64,000 nt of DNA from Aplectana chamaeleonis (taxonomy: Eukaryota > Nematoda > Chromadorea > Rhabditida > Cosmocercidae). The notes beneath the pieces were generated by a model that saw only the letters and a program-made list of their open reading frames with translations, was not told the origin of the DNA and searched no databases. The DNA is taken from contig JAPDOI010000122.1 in assembly GCA_029168955.1 (NCBI GenBank), positions 836,501 to 900,500 of the forward strand, read 5' to 3'. Both the position numbers and the translations under genes were made by a program. Position 1 is the stretch's first letter. Every line of letters starts with the position of its first letter. This document shows, in pieces, positions 34,570-44,224 of the stretch.

Positions 34570-35340
34570 TGGACCGACCGCGGGCGAAAAATCGCTTCTC
34601 GTACCGACCGCGTGCGACTATCGTACTGACCGCGTGCAAAAAATGTATTCCGTACGGAACGCGGGCATTTGCGTACTGACCGCGAAAACGAAATAGTGCA
34701 CGCGGTCGATACGCCTGAGCTCCGTACCAACCGTTAGCGATTTTCCATGGAGGCGTACTGACCGCGCGCAGTCATCTTTGCGCGCGGTCAGTACGAAACA
34801 TGACTTTTCGCTGCGGTCGGTACGTGAGCACACGCAGTCAGTACGCAAGAGCTCGCGTTCAGCACGCAACCGCCCGCTATCAGCTCGCTAGAAAACTGGT
34901 CGGTGAGGTCGTTGTGTCAGTTGACGTGGACGGTACGAAATAGTTGGCGTTCAGTACGCAATCGCCCGCGTTCAGCACGCAGGCAAACTGGTAAGGGAGA
35001 TCGGTTTGTCAGATTCCACGGTCGGTACGCAAGTGTTCGCGTTCAGTACGCAGAAAACTGGTGGGTGGGGTCAGTTTGTCAGTCCGCGCCGTCGGCACGG
35101 ATGTGCTCGCGTTCAGCACGCAATCGCCCGCGTTCAGTACGCAAACAATTTTGTAGGCGAGGTCAGTTTGTCAGTCCGCGCGGTAGGCACGGATGTGTTC
35201 GCTTCGTACAAGCGTGCGGTACGCAATCGCCCGCGTTCAGTACGCAAGCAATTGGGGAGGCGAGGGCGTTTTGTAAGTTTGCGCTGCCGGCACGCAATGA
35301 CACGCATTCAGTACGCAATCGCACGCATTCTGTAAGCAAG
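34570..35340. repeat. GTACCGACCGCG minisatellite, left arm
   Basis: Degenerate units (CGTACTGACCGCGTGCAAAA type) run outward-in, then flip orientation at a hairpin (34755-34790, CGTACTGACCGCGCGCAG / GCGCGCGGTCAGTACG). They continue as GCGTTCAGTACGCAATCGCC-type units to 35340. Confidence 0.85.
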
Positions 35341-35344
35341 TGAA

Positions 35345-36240
35345 CCCGTGAGTATGGTACATACGCTAATGCACGTGCTTAGTAAACAACGAAATCTCAA
35401 GCGTTTGCACATTTAGCCTATCGATTCTTCGAGAGTCAGATGGGTTGGTCTCTGTGACATCTGCATTTTTAGAACTGAGAATCCGACGAGAATTACTGAA
35501 ATGGAGCAACACAATTTTATTCACACATCTGGCTTCATCTATCCCAAGCCTATATTTCGTTTTCTTCGAAACAGTTAGTGCTCTGGAAGAACTCGCTAAT
35601 CGAGGATGGAGCAACAACATGGACGGACGGAGTGATCCTAATTATAGCCGGTTTTAGGCTGTTTTGTGTGTTTTTGTCCTGGGCTCTTGCTGACTTCCCC
35701 CATAGTGAGGGTCAAATACCAATTTGGGTTATCTGTGCACCAAAAAATTTTTGAGCTATGAAGAAAATCTAAATCTAGAAAAAAAAAGAAAATCGAAATT
35801 CTAAACATTTTTTCATGTTTTTTGTATTGCTTGGTCTCTTTAGTGAACGGAATTGTCGAAAGGGCCTCTGACAGATTTTCTTTTGTAAAGAAAAACCAGT
35901 GTGTATTCTTTGTTAAGTTTGATTTGATTTTTGCGCCAAAACCGTTTTTGGGGTTTTTCTGCACCTGCTCGTCACTGTCATTTTTGAAGAATTTTCGCGC
36001 CAAAAATGTTTTCCATGTTGTTCGACGGTTGTATAAAAAATCAATGAAAAGATTTAGATGATCGACCCAGAAGTGCTAGTTGATCGACCCCACAGCAGTC
36101 CTCTGGCTCAAGTTTTGTGGGTGATGTCACCTAGCCCGAATGGCTCAATTGTACACAAAAAATTGAAAATTATGCTAGCAAAGTTGACAACACGGGAGAG
36201 GTTACCTTGATCACAATCACGCACGATTCAAATAGATGCT
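35345..36240. repeat. Core of the foldback element, paralogous to 2.2 kb region
   Basis: 35430-35710 matches 2230-2560 as described there. The remainder to 36240 is T-rich and domain-free; CACCAAAAAATTTTTGAGCTATGA has an echo near 2920. Confidence 0.55.
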
Positions 36241-36759
36241 CGAATCTCCACTGGCCAGAATTAATATCCCTAACGAGTTCTTCGTCACCCGGAACCTCTA
36301 TGACCTCCTTGATCACCTCACTATCGAACACGCTAGTGGCGACCCCTTAAACTTTTTCTCCCGTCCCCACCGGAGTGCCCAAGAAAGTAAACTAAAAAAT
36401 AGCGATTTCCTTCAAATCGCAGGGGTTTTTCTTCATACACTCCAATTTCTCCTATTGCTCTCTTCCTTTATCTTCTTCACTCTCTTATCATTCTTTGCAA
36501 CTCCAGATACTTTTTTCTTCTCCTCGTTTTCATCTCTTTGTTAATGTGATACTTTTCTTCGATTAAATAACTACTTATTTATTTATTTACTATTTTATTT
36601 ATTTATTTATTTATTCACTTTTTTATATAAATACTTATTCATTTATTTACTTATTTATTTGTTTACTATTATATTTACTCATTTATTCGCTTTTTTATTT
36701 AATGAGTTATTTATTTAATTATTTGTTAATTGATTTGTTTATTTATTTATTTATTTATT

Positions 36760-36950
36760 GTCGTTCTCTGGATCAGATTCCGGTCCGCATTTGCGGACTA
36801 CGGTTATAGCATCATACGACACGTGTTAGCCGTGCTGGGGCCGCTTTTTCCCGTCACGATTCACCCTTCTCCCAGCACGATTATCACGTGTCTCATGATG
36901 CAACAGTCGTAGTCCGCAATCGCGGACCGGAATTCAGCCCAGAGAACGAC
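36760..36950. repeat. Hairpin MITE (CCGGTCCGCATTTGCGGACT type)
   Basis: GTCGTTCTCTGG...CCGGTCCGC is mirrored by GCGGACCGG...CCCAGAGAACGAC, with an inner GACACGTG / CACGTGTC pair. Related to 37262-37427 and 55569-55848. Confidence 0.75.
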
Positions 36951-37261
36951 TTTACTTAATTATTGATTTTTTGAAAGCAATTATTTATTTGGCTGTCAAG
37001 GCGATATTTCTCTTTTTGCCTTCTGTTTATTGATCTCGATCTTTTACTATTTCTTGCTCTTAGTCTTGATCTCGATCGTCTTGCCCTTCTGATTTATGCT
37101 ATTGTTCATCTTCTTGTTCTATTTGGTGTAGTAATGCCTATGAATCGTTCAGTAATAATATTCAAAATTTGATGGTTTCGATTTTTGCGGAACTCATCGA
37201 CAAATGTCTATTCACGTGGACTCAAATGAAAATTTTCTTCGCAGAGAAGAGCGAGTTTATC

Positions 37262-37427
37262 AGCGGACAGTTGCGGACAGACGCGGTGGCAGCACGACGA
37301 TAATCGTGCTGGACTAGCGGGTCCCGAAACAATTACCCCTTCTCCCAGCACGATTATAATTGTGCTGCGTGCTGAAACAGCGACTCGTCGCAATCGTGGA
37401 GCGGAATTTCAGCCCGATAACGACAGT
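37262..37427. repeat. Hairpin MITE, relative of 36760-36950
   Basis: It shares CCCTTCTCCCAGCACGATTAT and the ending GGAATTTCAGCCC..ATAACGAC with its neighbour, and pairs AGCACGACGATAATCGTGCT-type arms. Confidence 0.65.
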
Positions 37428-37989
37428 ACAATCAGTTTCAACAGCTGGCGTATGCCATTGAAAAGGGTCCACAATCACTCTCAACGAGAACGTTCGATCC
37501 CATGAGAATTCGTTAAATAGAACACACGAGTACTAAGCTCACAACGCGATTAACACATTGAATTTTTTATAGAAGGATAAGGAAAAAGACAAAGGAAGGA
37601 AGTGCGAGAGTAGAAACGGAATATTGTAAAGTACATACAAGAAATGTCATCTTAGGCTGAAGAAATGTAGTAAAATTCCTCCTAACACGAAAGTTTTATT
37701 TGAAAAATGGCAACGGTTGATAAGCACGCAGCAGGTATGCATTGCTCCCATTAGATTGGCGCGCATTAATGCCTAAAAGAAGCGTTCGTAATAAAAAGAG
37801 TACTGAGTTTTTATCATGAAGGTGAATATCTGGACACCGAAGGTGTAAAAATAAGTGAATTTTACGAGAGAAAAGACGTGCAAGCAAGGCAAAACGATTT
37901 AACGCGGCTGACCTCCCAATGCCAAACATAGTTATCATACATAATAATGAACGGCTAAGAGTTGACCAGAGATCGTTGACCGATGACCA

Positions 37990-38180
37990 GAGAATGTGCG
38001 GGACTCAGGAGTGCGCCAAGCGCCGGGGAGGGTGTACGGGACCCAACTGAGAGTTCACCAGGCGCCGGGGAAGGTGTGCGGGATCCGACTGGGGGTACGC
38101 CTAGCGCCGGGGAAAGTGTGTTGGACACAACTGGGCGTACGCCTAGCGCCGGGGAAAGTGTGTGGGACCGGATTGGGTTT
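37990..38180. repeat. 42-bp minisatellite (AGCGCCGGGGAAAGTGTG type)
   Basis: Four to five units of GTRCGCCWAGCGCCGGGGAARGTGTGYGGGA. This is the same basic unit as the array at 29660-30062, in another foldback-like element. Confidence 0.85.
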
Positions 38181-38189
38181 CGAGGAACG

Positions 38190-39484
38190 ATAATACCTAA
38201 GTACTCATTTGGCAACGATTCGATCATTCGATGCATCATAATACACGCTTACAAGTACGCCACGACGCGGCGTGGGTGTGCACCTTGTTTTTCATTAACA
38301 TGAAATTAACAAAACCAAACCTCTCCAGCTGGATCGCGGCTGGGGCGAGGTTCTATCGAGAAGCGAGTACTCTCCAGCGATCCGATGCGAAAAACTCAGG
38401 CGGTTTCAAGGGAAGCCAAGGGAGGCGAGAGGTGGCCGTGGAGCGCGCATTTCGTACTGAAATTTCACCTCATATTTCCTTCTACTTCCGGCGGGTTGAT
38501 GGCGAATACGACCCCGAGTGTTTTTGCAACCTCCATCGGCCATGCTTTTCATACGTTTCGACCGGGTCGGCCAAGGCGGGTTACGGCGATTTTTTCATCC
38601 AATTCTGACAAGGACCTAGCTCTCTCATTTAGAGCCGGTTGAAGTATGGCGTATTGGGTTTATCATGTGAAGATATTCTTATTTTGCCATGACCGATCGC
38701 TCCTCTGCTTGCTCCGCCCAGGCTCATTCAAAGGCAGCGTACACGCCCGAAAAAGTTGTTGAGATAACTACGTTTCTGAAGTCGCATTGCTCCTAGTAAA
38801 CTGCTCAAGCCGTTGAAAGCGTCAAAAACGAGTCAAAACTACTAAATGCCAGCAATACAAATCGAAAAATCTCTGCAACCCCGCCCCAAAATTCAAACTC
38901 GTCCAAATTGATAGTACTAATACGGCCACTTTGGCCTGTTTTTGATGCTTCCAACAAGGTGAACCTTTCAGTATAGGCTGTAATAGTATATCGGCTTCTC
39001 TATTTCAACCGTCTTGTTGCTAATATTCGCTGTTTCAACCGCGCGCCGTGAGAATCGTCCACTTTCACCTGATAACAAATTAACCGTTATCCGGTTTTTC
39101 GTCAGTTCCCAATACAACCAGCTCCGAACCTTTGATTTATGTCATAAAATCGATACCATTTTTTAGCGTGTCTGCTGCCTCTAAGCAAACTAGACTTTAG
39201 ACGTTGTTGATTGAAAAAGCTCGTCCTTTGCTGTTTGAAAGCCAGCGGTTTCGGGCTGTTTCAACTTGTTCGTGCGTTACCCCAAGCCCCACCCCTACTT
39301 CCAACGTTTGCTTATTTCCAATTATTTGGGACCAGATACTGACCTTCGTGATTAAAACCTTTTTTTCTTTTCACAAACCCTGCATCCGAGTATTAATGCA
39401 TTTTGAAAGGGCGCCATTTTATTGGAAGCAATGAATACCTGCCGCAAGTGCATGCGTACTAATAGCGGCCGTCTTCAAAAATGC
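38190..39484. other. Interior of the foldback element, mostly unrecognised
   Basis: The only clear item is a family-2 MITE fragment from about 38724 (AAAGGCAGCGTACACGCCCG). No coding domain is visible. Confidence 0.4.
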
Positions 39485-40100
39485 TTCGTACTGACCGCGT
39501 GATAAAATCGAGCCTTCCGCGGTTGAGTGTGTACTAACCGCGGTCAATCCTACGAGCAACATTTGTACCGACCGCGTGGCAATGCGTCCCGACAGCGTGT
39601 CCATGCGTACCGACAGCTTCACAATGCGTACCGACCCCGTGACAATGCGTATCAACGGCGTGACAAGACGTACTGACCACGTGGCAGTGCGTACCGACCG
39701 CGTAGCAATGTCTACCGACCGCGTGGCAATGCGTAGTGAACGAGTGGCAGTGCGTACCGACCGCGCGACAATGCGTACCTACAGCGTGGCATTGCGTACT
39801 GACCGCGTCGCGATTCGCTCCCACCGCTGTCAGTATCTGAAAAGCAGTCGTACTGACCGCGTGGCAATGCGTACTAACCGCGTTTCAGTGCGTACCGACC
39901 GCGAGGAGATGCGTACCGACCGCGTGGCAAGACGTACCGACCGCGAGCCGATGCGTACTAACCGCGTGGCATTCCGTACTGACCGCGTGGCCGTGCGTAT
40001 CGACCGCGCTAATTTGCATGCCGACCGCGTGCGAATTGCGTTCCAAACGTCGCCCATCCCGCTGTCGGTACGCAACCTGTCCGCGGTCGGTACGGAACAT
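39485..40100. repeat. GTACCGACCGCGTGGCAATGC minisatellite, right arm
   Basis: About 27 units of a 21-bp repeat (GTACCGACCGCGTGGCAATGC consensus). Near 40070 the orientation flips (CGGTACGCAACCTGTCCGCG) before the terminal repeat. Long frames such as RTDRVAM-heptads are produced by the 3n unit length. Confidence 0.9.
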
Positions 40101-40132
40101 GTCCGCGGTCGGTCCATCCCATTGTCTGAGTA

Positions 40133-40745
40133 GATTGGTGCGTTTTTCTGAGCGCACTTGAGTTGCTGAAGTCTTCGATCACGAAGGAACAACAGTAGAT
40201 GAAAGGAAAAGCATCATGGTACGTTTCTGGGTCTATTCTGTTTTGAAACAAATTCAGTGCCGACCTCACCACCACTGTTAAATGCGGTCTACTCCATAAC
40301 GCTGCCTTCTTCGAAACATCGTCGGCTGACCCAGGCCGGCTTCTAGCTAAGATCTTTCCAGTGACGTCTTTAGCCATCGGGACCATCTAAGCTAGACTTC
40401 TTCTCGGCGGAAAACAACCTAGAATGCCAATCTGTAATCAGAGCCTCCAAAAGCTGAACGACCTGATCGAATGACTTTCTCTCTTTTAGTTTCCCAGTAA
40501 GACCGTGCCAACCGGACACGAGCAATGTAGTGGCGATGCTCTGAGCAACGGGAAATATCCTCACGGATCTTACAATGTTGCCTCAACGTTAGATCGAATG
40601 TATGATGGTGTATCCCGAGACATACAGCGTCGTTTCGTAACGAGTCGCAAAGGCCGACGCAATGATATTGGATGCTCGCCGAGCAATGTGTCACTCATCT
40701 TGGGCAGTGAGCATCCTCGGCCGTCCTGAGCGACAGTGGATGCTA
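40133..40745 (-). pseudogene. Tc3-like transposase relic, N-terminal and catalytic part
   Basis: The - strand reads GRPRMLTAQDE (helix-turn-helix region), then FSAEKKSSLDGPDGYRHYW, close to the FSDEKKFNLDGPDG motif holding the first catalytic Asp in Tc3-type transposases. A GSVM..TAFNSGGEVGTEFV-like stretch and QKNAPIY (QDNAPIH in active relatives, where the Asp is the second catalytic residue) follow. Here that Asp is lost. Several stops and shifts are present. The reading breaks at APIY by insertion of the foldback element and resumes at 34553. Confidence 0.8.
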
Positions 40746-42010
40746 TATAAGCAACTATACTGCAAAACGTTCAGAATGCACGCAGCTGACCGTCCGAGCT
40801 ACCGGGAAATCTAGCGGACACCGAGTTCAGCGGTGCTCGAAGCTTTATCCTTAGCTCGCTTTTCAAATTGGAGATAGGAACCACGTGAGATGTTGATAAG
40901 TTCTCCCACTGAAACTTTTGCTGTGAAAATCCCAAGATATGTAACTTATATTTTCAAACTGTCCGTATACTTATGCAACATACGAAATATGGAGTCTGCA
41001 GCATTATTGGAAAATCGTTAATAGTGAAATAAACTATAAAGAAGGAAGTGAAATTCAGGAGAATAGTGAGTTAGTGGAATTCAGAGGAATCATGCAGCGA
41101 AGCGGCGATCACCCTATTGGGCCGATGCACCATGATGAAATGGTAGCTGAATGTGGTAGAATGAAATTAATATATGTTTATTTCCTACAGCAAAAAGGGT
41201 CCTCGAATGAAGGGGACAAAAATAGACTAGAGTGCCCGTCGGGCCTAAAATTAATCGTTGATTGTACTGTATCGCCCATGGGTGGCTATTGAAGAAGGCG
41301 AACGTCAAATGTTTGAAAAGCCGTGAACTGTCGCGACAGCAGGGAGGAACCGTTTGAAGGAATTTCCGAAAAATTGATTTATGGTTGTTTGCTGTGTTTT
41401 GGAAGACTGCAGACAAAGCGTCAAACTTGGCTTCGGAAATGTTTTGCGCTTCGAAATTCATAGGGAAGCGAATTTGTTTTCTGTTTCTTGTATCGAAAAC
41501 TCTTAAAAAATAAGATGGGTCAATGCATATGCGGGGACGTTAGAAGCTTTCGCGATAAAGATTATTCAAGAATTCGGTGCCTGTTTCTCTTTTGGAACGA
41601 ACGCAGGATAATTCTTATATGACGTGGGCGGGGTGATCCAATGCGTCGGCTGGTCCACGAGATTTTCACCCACTTCCTGGCCGTTTTTCGTCCTACTTCC
41701 GTCTTTACTCTTCTTAAAGAGATTTTAAAAATAGGTTTTTGCCAAAAAACGGGTAACTTTTCCATCGTTAGCACTGCCTTTAGGACAGAAAATCACTCAC
41801 GTTTTGCTGCCTATATGTGAGGCAGCTGCTAATACCGCGAAAAAGCGGCGCCGAGTTCCCAAAAACAAGCGTTCTCGCTCAGAGCTGATATTCAATGAAA
41901 TGATTATTCTGATCGTCAACTAGACGATTCTTGAGCTCCATTTCTTACGTTTAGATAAGACTAACTTTGGTGTTTTCTGTAAAAATGGTTTATGAATGCT
42001 CTAAAACTAC
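40746..42010. other. Unannotated stretch with old MITE pieces
   Basis: GTTAGCACTGCCTTTAGG (41767-41785) is a family-1-like MITE end. GATTTTCACCCACTTCC (41662-41678) is the inverse of text at 42125-42145, so 41490-42477 is an old inverted MITE pair. No gene recognised. Confidence 0.45.
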
Positions 42011-42477
42011 TTAAAGCAGTGTTCACGATGAAAAAATCTCTAGTTTCTTTTTTTCACAGAAACGTGGACTTTTGAACCTACCGATGAAAATAGTGAAGTT
42101 AGAATCACGAAAAACCATCGGGAAGTGGGTGAAAATCGCGTGGGCCAGTCAACCCATTGGGCCACCCCGCCTCCCAAACTATTCCTTTTTGAATAAGCTC
42201 AGAACACGTAAACAGTGGGACAGCAAAGATAATGGCTTTGATACGTAGAAGTGGATAAAGTAAATTACGTTATCACATTGAAAAAAGACTTCATTCCTTC
42301 ACATCGGTCAATTCTCAAAAATAGGGCGTCACACAAGAGATCCTGGTTAGGCGGAAAAACGTTTTTTCTTGTCACTTTCTGCAGTTCTTCCTGGCGCTGA
42401 TGTCACAGTAAACTTTTGACCTATCGTAATCTGTAAGCTGCTGAACATCCAGGATTTATCATAAATAGTGCCTTTAA
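42011..42477. mobile_element. TTAA-flanked MITE, diverged family-1 relative
   Basis: The ends are TTAAAGCAGTGTTCACGATG and TAAATAGTGCCTTTAA. Internal sequence differs from the 10.8, 48.5 and 53.9 kb copies, so this is a subfamily. Confidence 0.6.
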
Positions 42478-42542
42478 ATGGTGTTGTGCACGTCACCACA
42501 AATTGGCTGGTCACAGCATGAAACACGAATTTCTATGGAGCC

Positions 42543-42673
42543 GAGCATAGTGCCATCAGGGCGCGGCGCTATGTAATGATGGAATGGTGGGCTGCCGTAT
42601 TGATAGATCGCCGCGATCTATCAATTCGGCAGCCCAACATTAGGTGGCGCCGGGCCCTGATGGCACTCTGCTC
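42543..42673. repeat. GC-rich hairpin MITE (GAGCATAGTGCCATCAGGGC ends)
   Basis: The arms pair through GGGCTGCCG / CGGCAGCCC and GATAGATCG-CGATCTATC at the centre. A relative lies at 50418-50542. Confidence 0.8.
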
Positions 42674-42689
42674 AGTAGTGTGAGGACCG

Positions 42690-43012
42690 AATATTCGAGT
42701 TCGAATGAATATTCGAATTTTTCGAATGAATTTTTATTCGAACATTAGAATATTTGAAAAGAGTGAATATTCAAACATTATTTGAATTCGACTAATTGCA
42801 AAAGGTGAAAATCCGAATATTATTCGAATTCGACTATTCGCAAAAGGTGAATATTCGAATATTATTCGAATTCGACTATTCGGAAAAGGTGAATATTAGA
42901 ATATTCTTCAAAACCGACTATTCGGAAAAGGTGAATATTCGAATATTATTAGAATTCGACTGCTCGCAAAAGGTGAAAATTCGAACGTTATTCCAATTTG
43001 AATACTCGAGCT
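42690..43012. repeat. 42-bp tandem repeat of GAATATTCG type
   Basis: About six units of CAAAAGGTGAATATTCGAATATTATTCGAATTCGACTATTCG. The 3n length gives a KVNIRILFEFDYS-like frame that is not evidence of a gene. Confidence 0.9.
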
Positions 43013-43041
43013 GATTTGAAAAAAAAATATGAAAATCAGCT

Positions 43042-43284
43042 CTAATGTATGAAGGAATCGACATACTTTTCTAGACTGATGTCATTTTCTTCACTACTCC
43101 ATTGTTCCATTTTTCCGAACGCAAGAGCTAAATTTTTCCCCACACCGTCTGATGCAGCTACTAGGGCGGTTCTAACAGGGGAAGCCACATGGCAATCGCA
43201 CTTGGCCACTCCCATTTTTTCATGCCGCTGCGTAATGATAACACCAACCATAGCTTCGTTGGGTGGAGCCATGTACTCCACCAA
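43042..43284 (-). CDS. Unrecognised open frame, possible exon or decayed gene
   Basis: An 80-residue - strand frame with varied composition (GKNLALAFGKMEQWSSEEND, ISLEKYVDSFIH) and a TAG stop. It looks less repetitive than neighbouring frames. A stop lies just upstream in frame and no convincing acceptor was found. I do not recognise a family. Confidence 0.2.
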   Translation of the reverse strand: MVEYMAPPNEAMVGVIITQRHEKMGVAKCDCHVASPVRTALVAASDGVGKNLALAFGKMEQWSSEENDISLEKYVDSFIH

Positions 43285-43614
43285 CCTTCACCTCTGAGCA
43301 GGTGAAGGGGGAGCATCATTGGGAAAACAGGTGACAACCGGTGAAACGCCACGATAAAGAATGAAAGTGACTCAACACTCATGTAAGCCATTTTCAAGAT
43401 TGGGTGGGTGTCACTGCCTGGTTTTCGTCCATAACTTTTTTTATACTTGTAGATAGAATTCTGCGTCAACTTGTGCTTCCAGTTTGGAAAAATATTTTCT
43501 CGATTCTTCAGCCTAATTCATTTTACGAATCACCGATTTTTCGCCCTTAACTCTTTAGCCTGGTGAAGGTTGTATTTGAAATCTACGTAAAATTCTGCGC
43601 CGAATGATTAATCG

Positions 43615-43800
43615 GGTTCCTAACTTTGCTCGCTCCATAAGCCAGCCAGGTCGGTAAAGCCGAGCCCCATTGTTGGCTTCAGCAGAACTCTGCGCCTCTC
43701 GTTAAAACCATAGAGGCGAGAGCACCCTATGGATATAACTATGGAGTTCGGCTCCACCGATCTAGCTGGCTTATGGGGCAAGCAAAGTTAGTTAGGCACC
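43615..43800. repeat. Hairpin MITE
   Basis: GTTCCTAACTTTGCTCGCTC...CATAAGCCAGC is mirrored by GCTGGCTTATGGGGCAAGC...TTAGTTAGGCACC, with CTCTCG...CGAGAG inside. Confidence 0.75.
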
Positions 43801-43997
43801 TCGAATAAGCTCCTTAGGCTAAGTTAGAGCGCAAAAGTTGATTTGTAGCATTCTTTGCGTTCTAGCCCGTAGAGGTTTAGAGATGAGTCGTGCCTCATTA
43901 ATTCCAATTGTATGTGGGTAGAAATGAAGCTCTAGAAGAAGAATTCAACTTGTTATTGCCGCTCACTTCGTAGTTGCGCGATACTGCTATGGATGCT

Positions 43998-44224
43998 TAA
44001 ATTATTCGTCATTCGAATATTCGAATTTCGAATATTCATTTATTCGAAATTCGTTTGTTTGGATAGAAAAATGAACGAATTTATTTGAAATTCGTTCGCT
44101 AGAAATAAAAAATGAACGAATTTATTCGAAATTCGTTCGTTAGAAATAAAAAATGAACGAATTTATTCAGAATTCGTTCGTTCGAAATAAAAAATGAACG
44201 AATTTATTCGAGATTCGTTCGCTC
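43998..44224. repeat. 41-bp tandem repeat of TTATTCGAAATTCGTTCG type
   Basis: Four to five near-identical units (ATTCGTTCGYTAGAAATAAAAAATGAACGAATTTATTCGAA), preceded by GAATATTCGAATTTCGAATA. Confidence 0.9.

Larger units (their letters stand above)
36240..37480. repeat. Core repeat, paralogous to 3.4-4.1 kb, with two hairpin insertions
   Basis: It shares CGAGTTCTTCGTCA...CTCTATGACC with the upstream paralog and then has a (TTTA)n-rich tract (36550-36760). The two hairpin MITEs at 36760-36950 and 37262-37427 are absent from the upstream paralog, so they inserted after the duplication. Confidence 0.6.
34554..40132. mobile_element. 5.58-kb foldback-like element inserted in a Tc3-like gene
   Basis: The left end TACTCAGACAATGGGGTGGA and right end TCCATCCCATTGTCTGAGTA pair over 30 nt (29 of 30) and continue into CCGACCGCGG. 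Outside the TA, the - strand transposase frame resumes on each side (APIY at 40134, CRSKQECFRND at 34550), so the element is one insertion with a TA target. It carries minisatellite arms at both ends (34570-35340, 39485-40100), a middle homologous to 2.2-7.2 kb, two hairpin MITEs and a 42-bp minisatellite. No transposase of its own was recognised. Confidence 0.8.

Noticed and set aside
39534..40192. Frames of 96-185 residues (RTDRVAM-type and VGTHCHA-type)
   Set aside because: They are translations of the 21-bp GTACCGACCGCG minisatellite in different frames.
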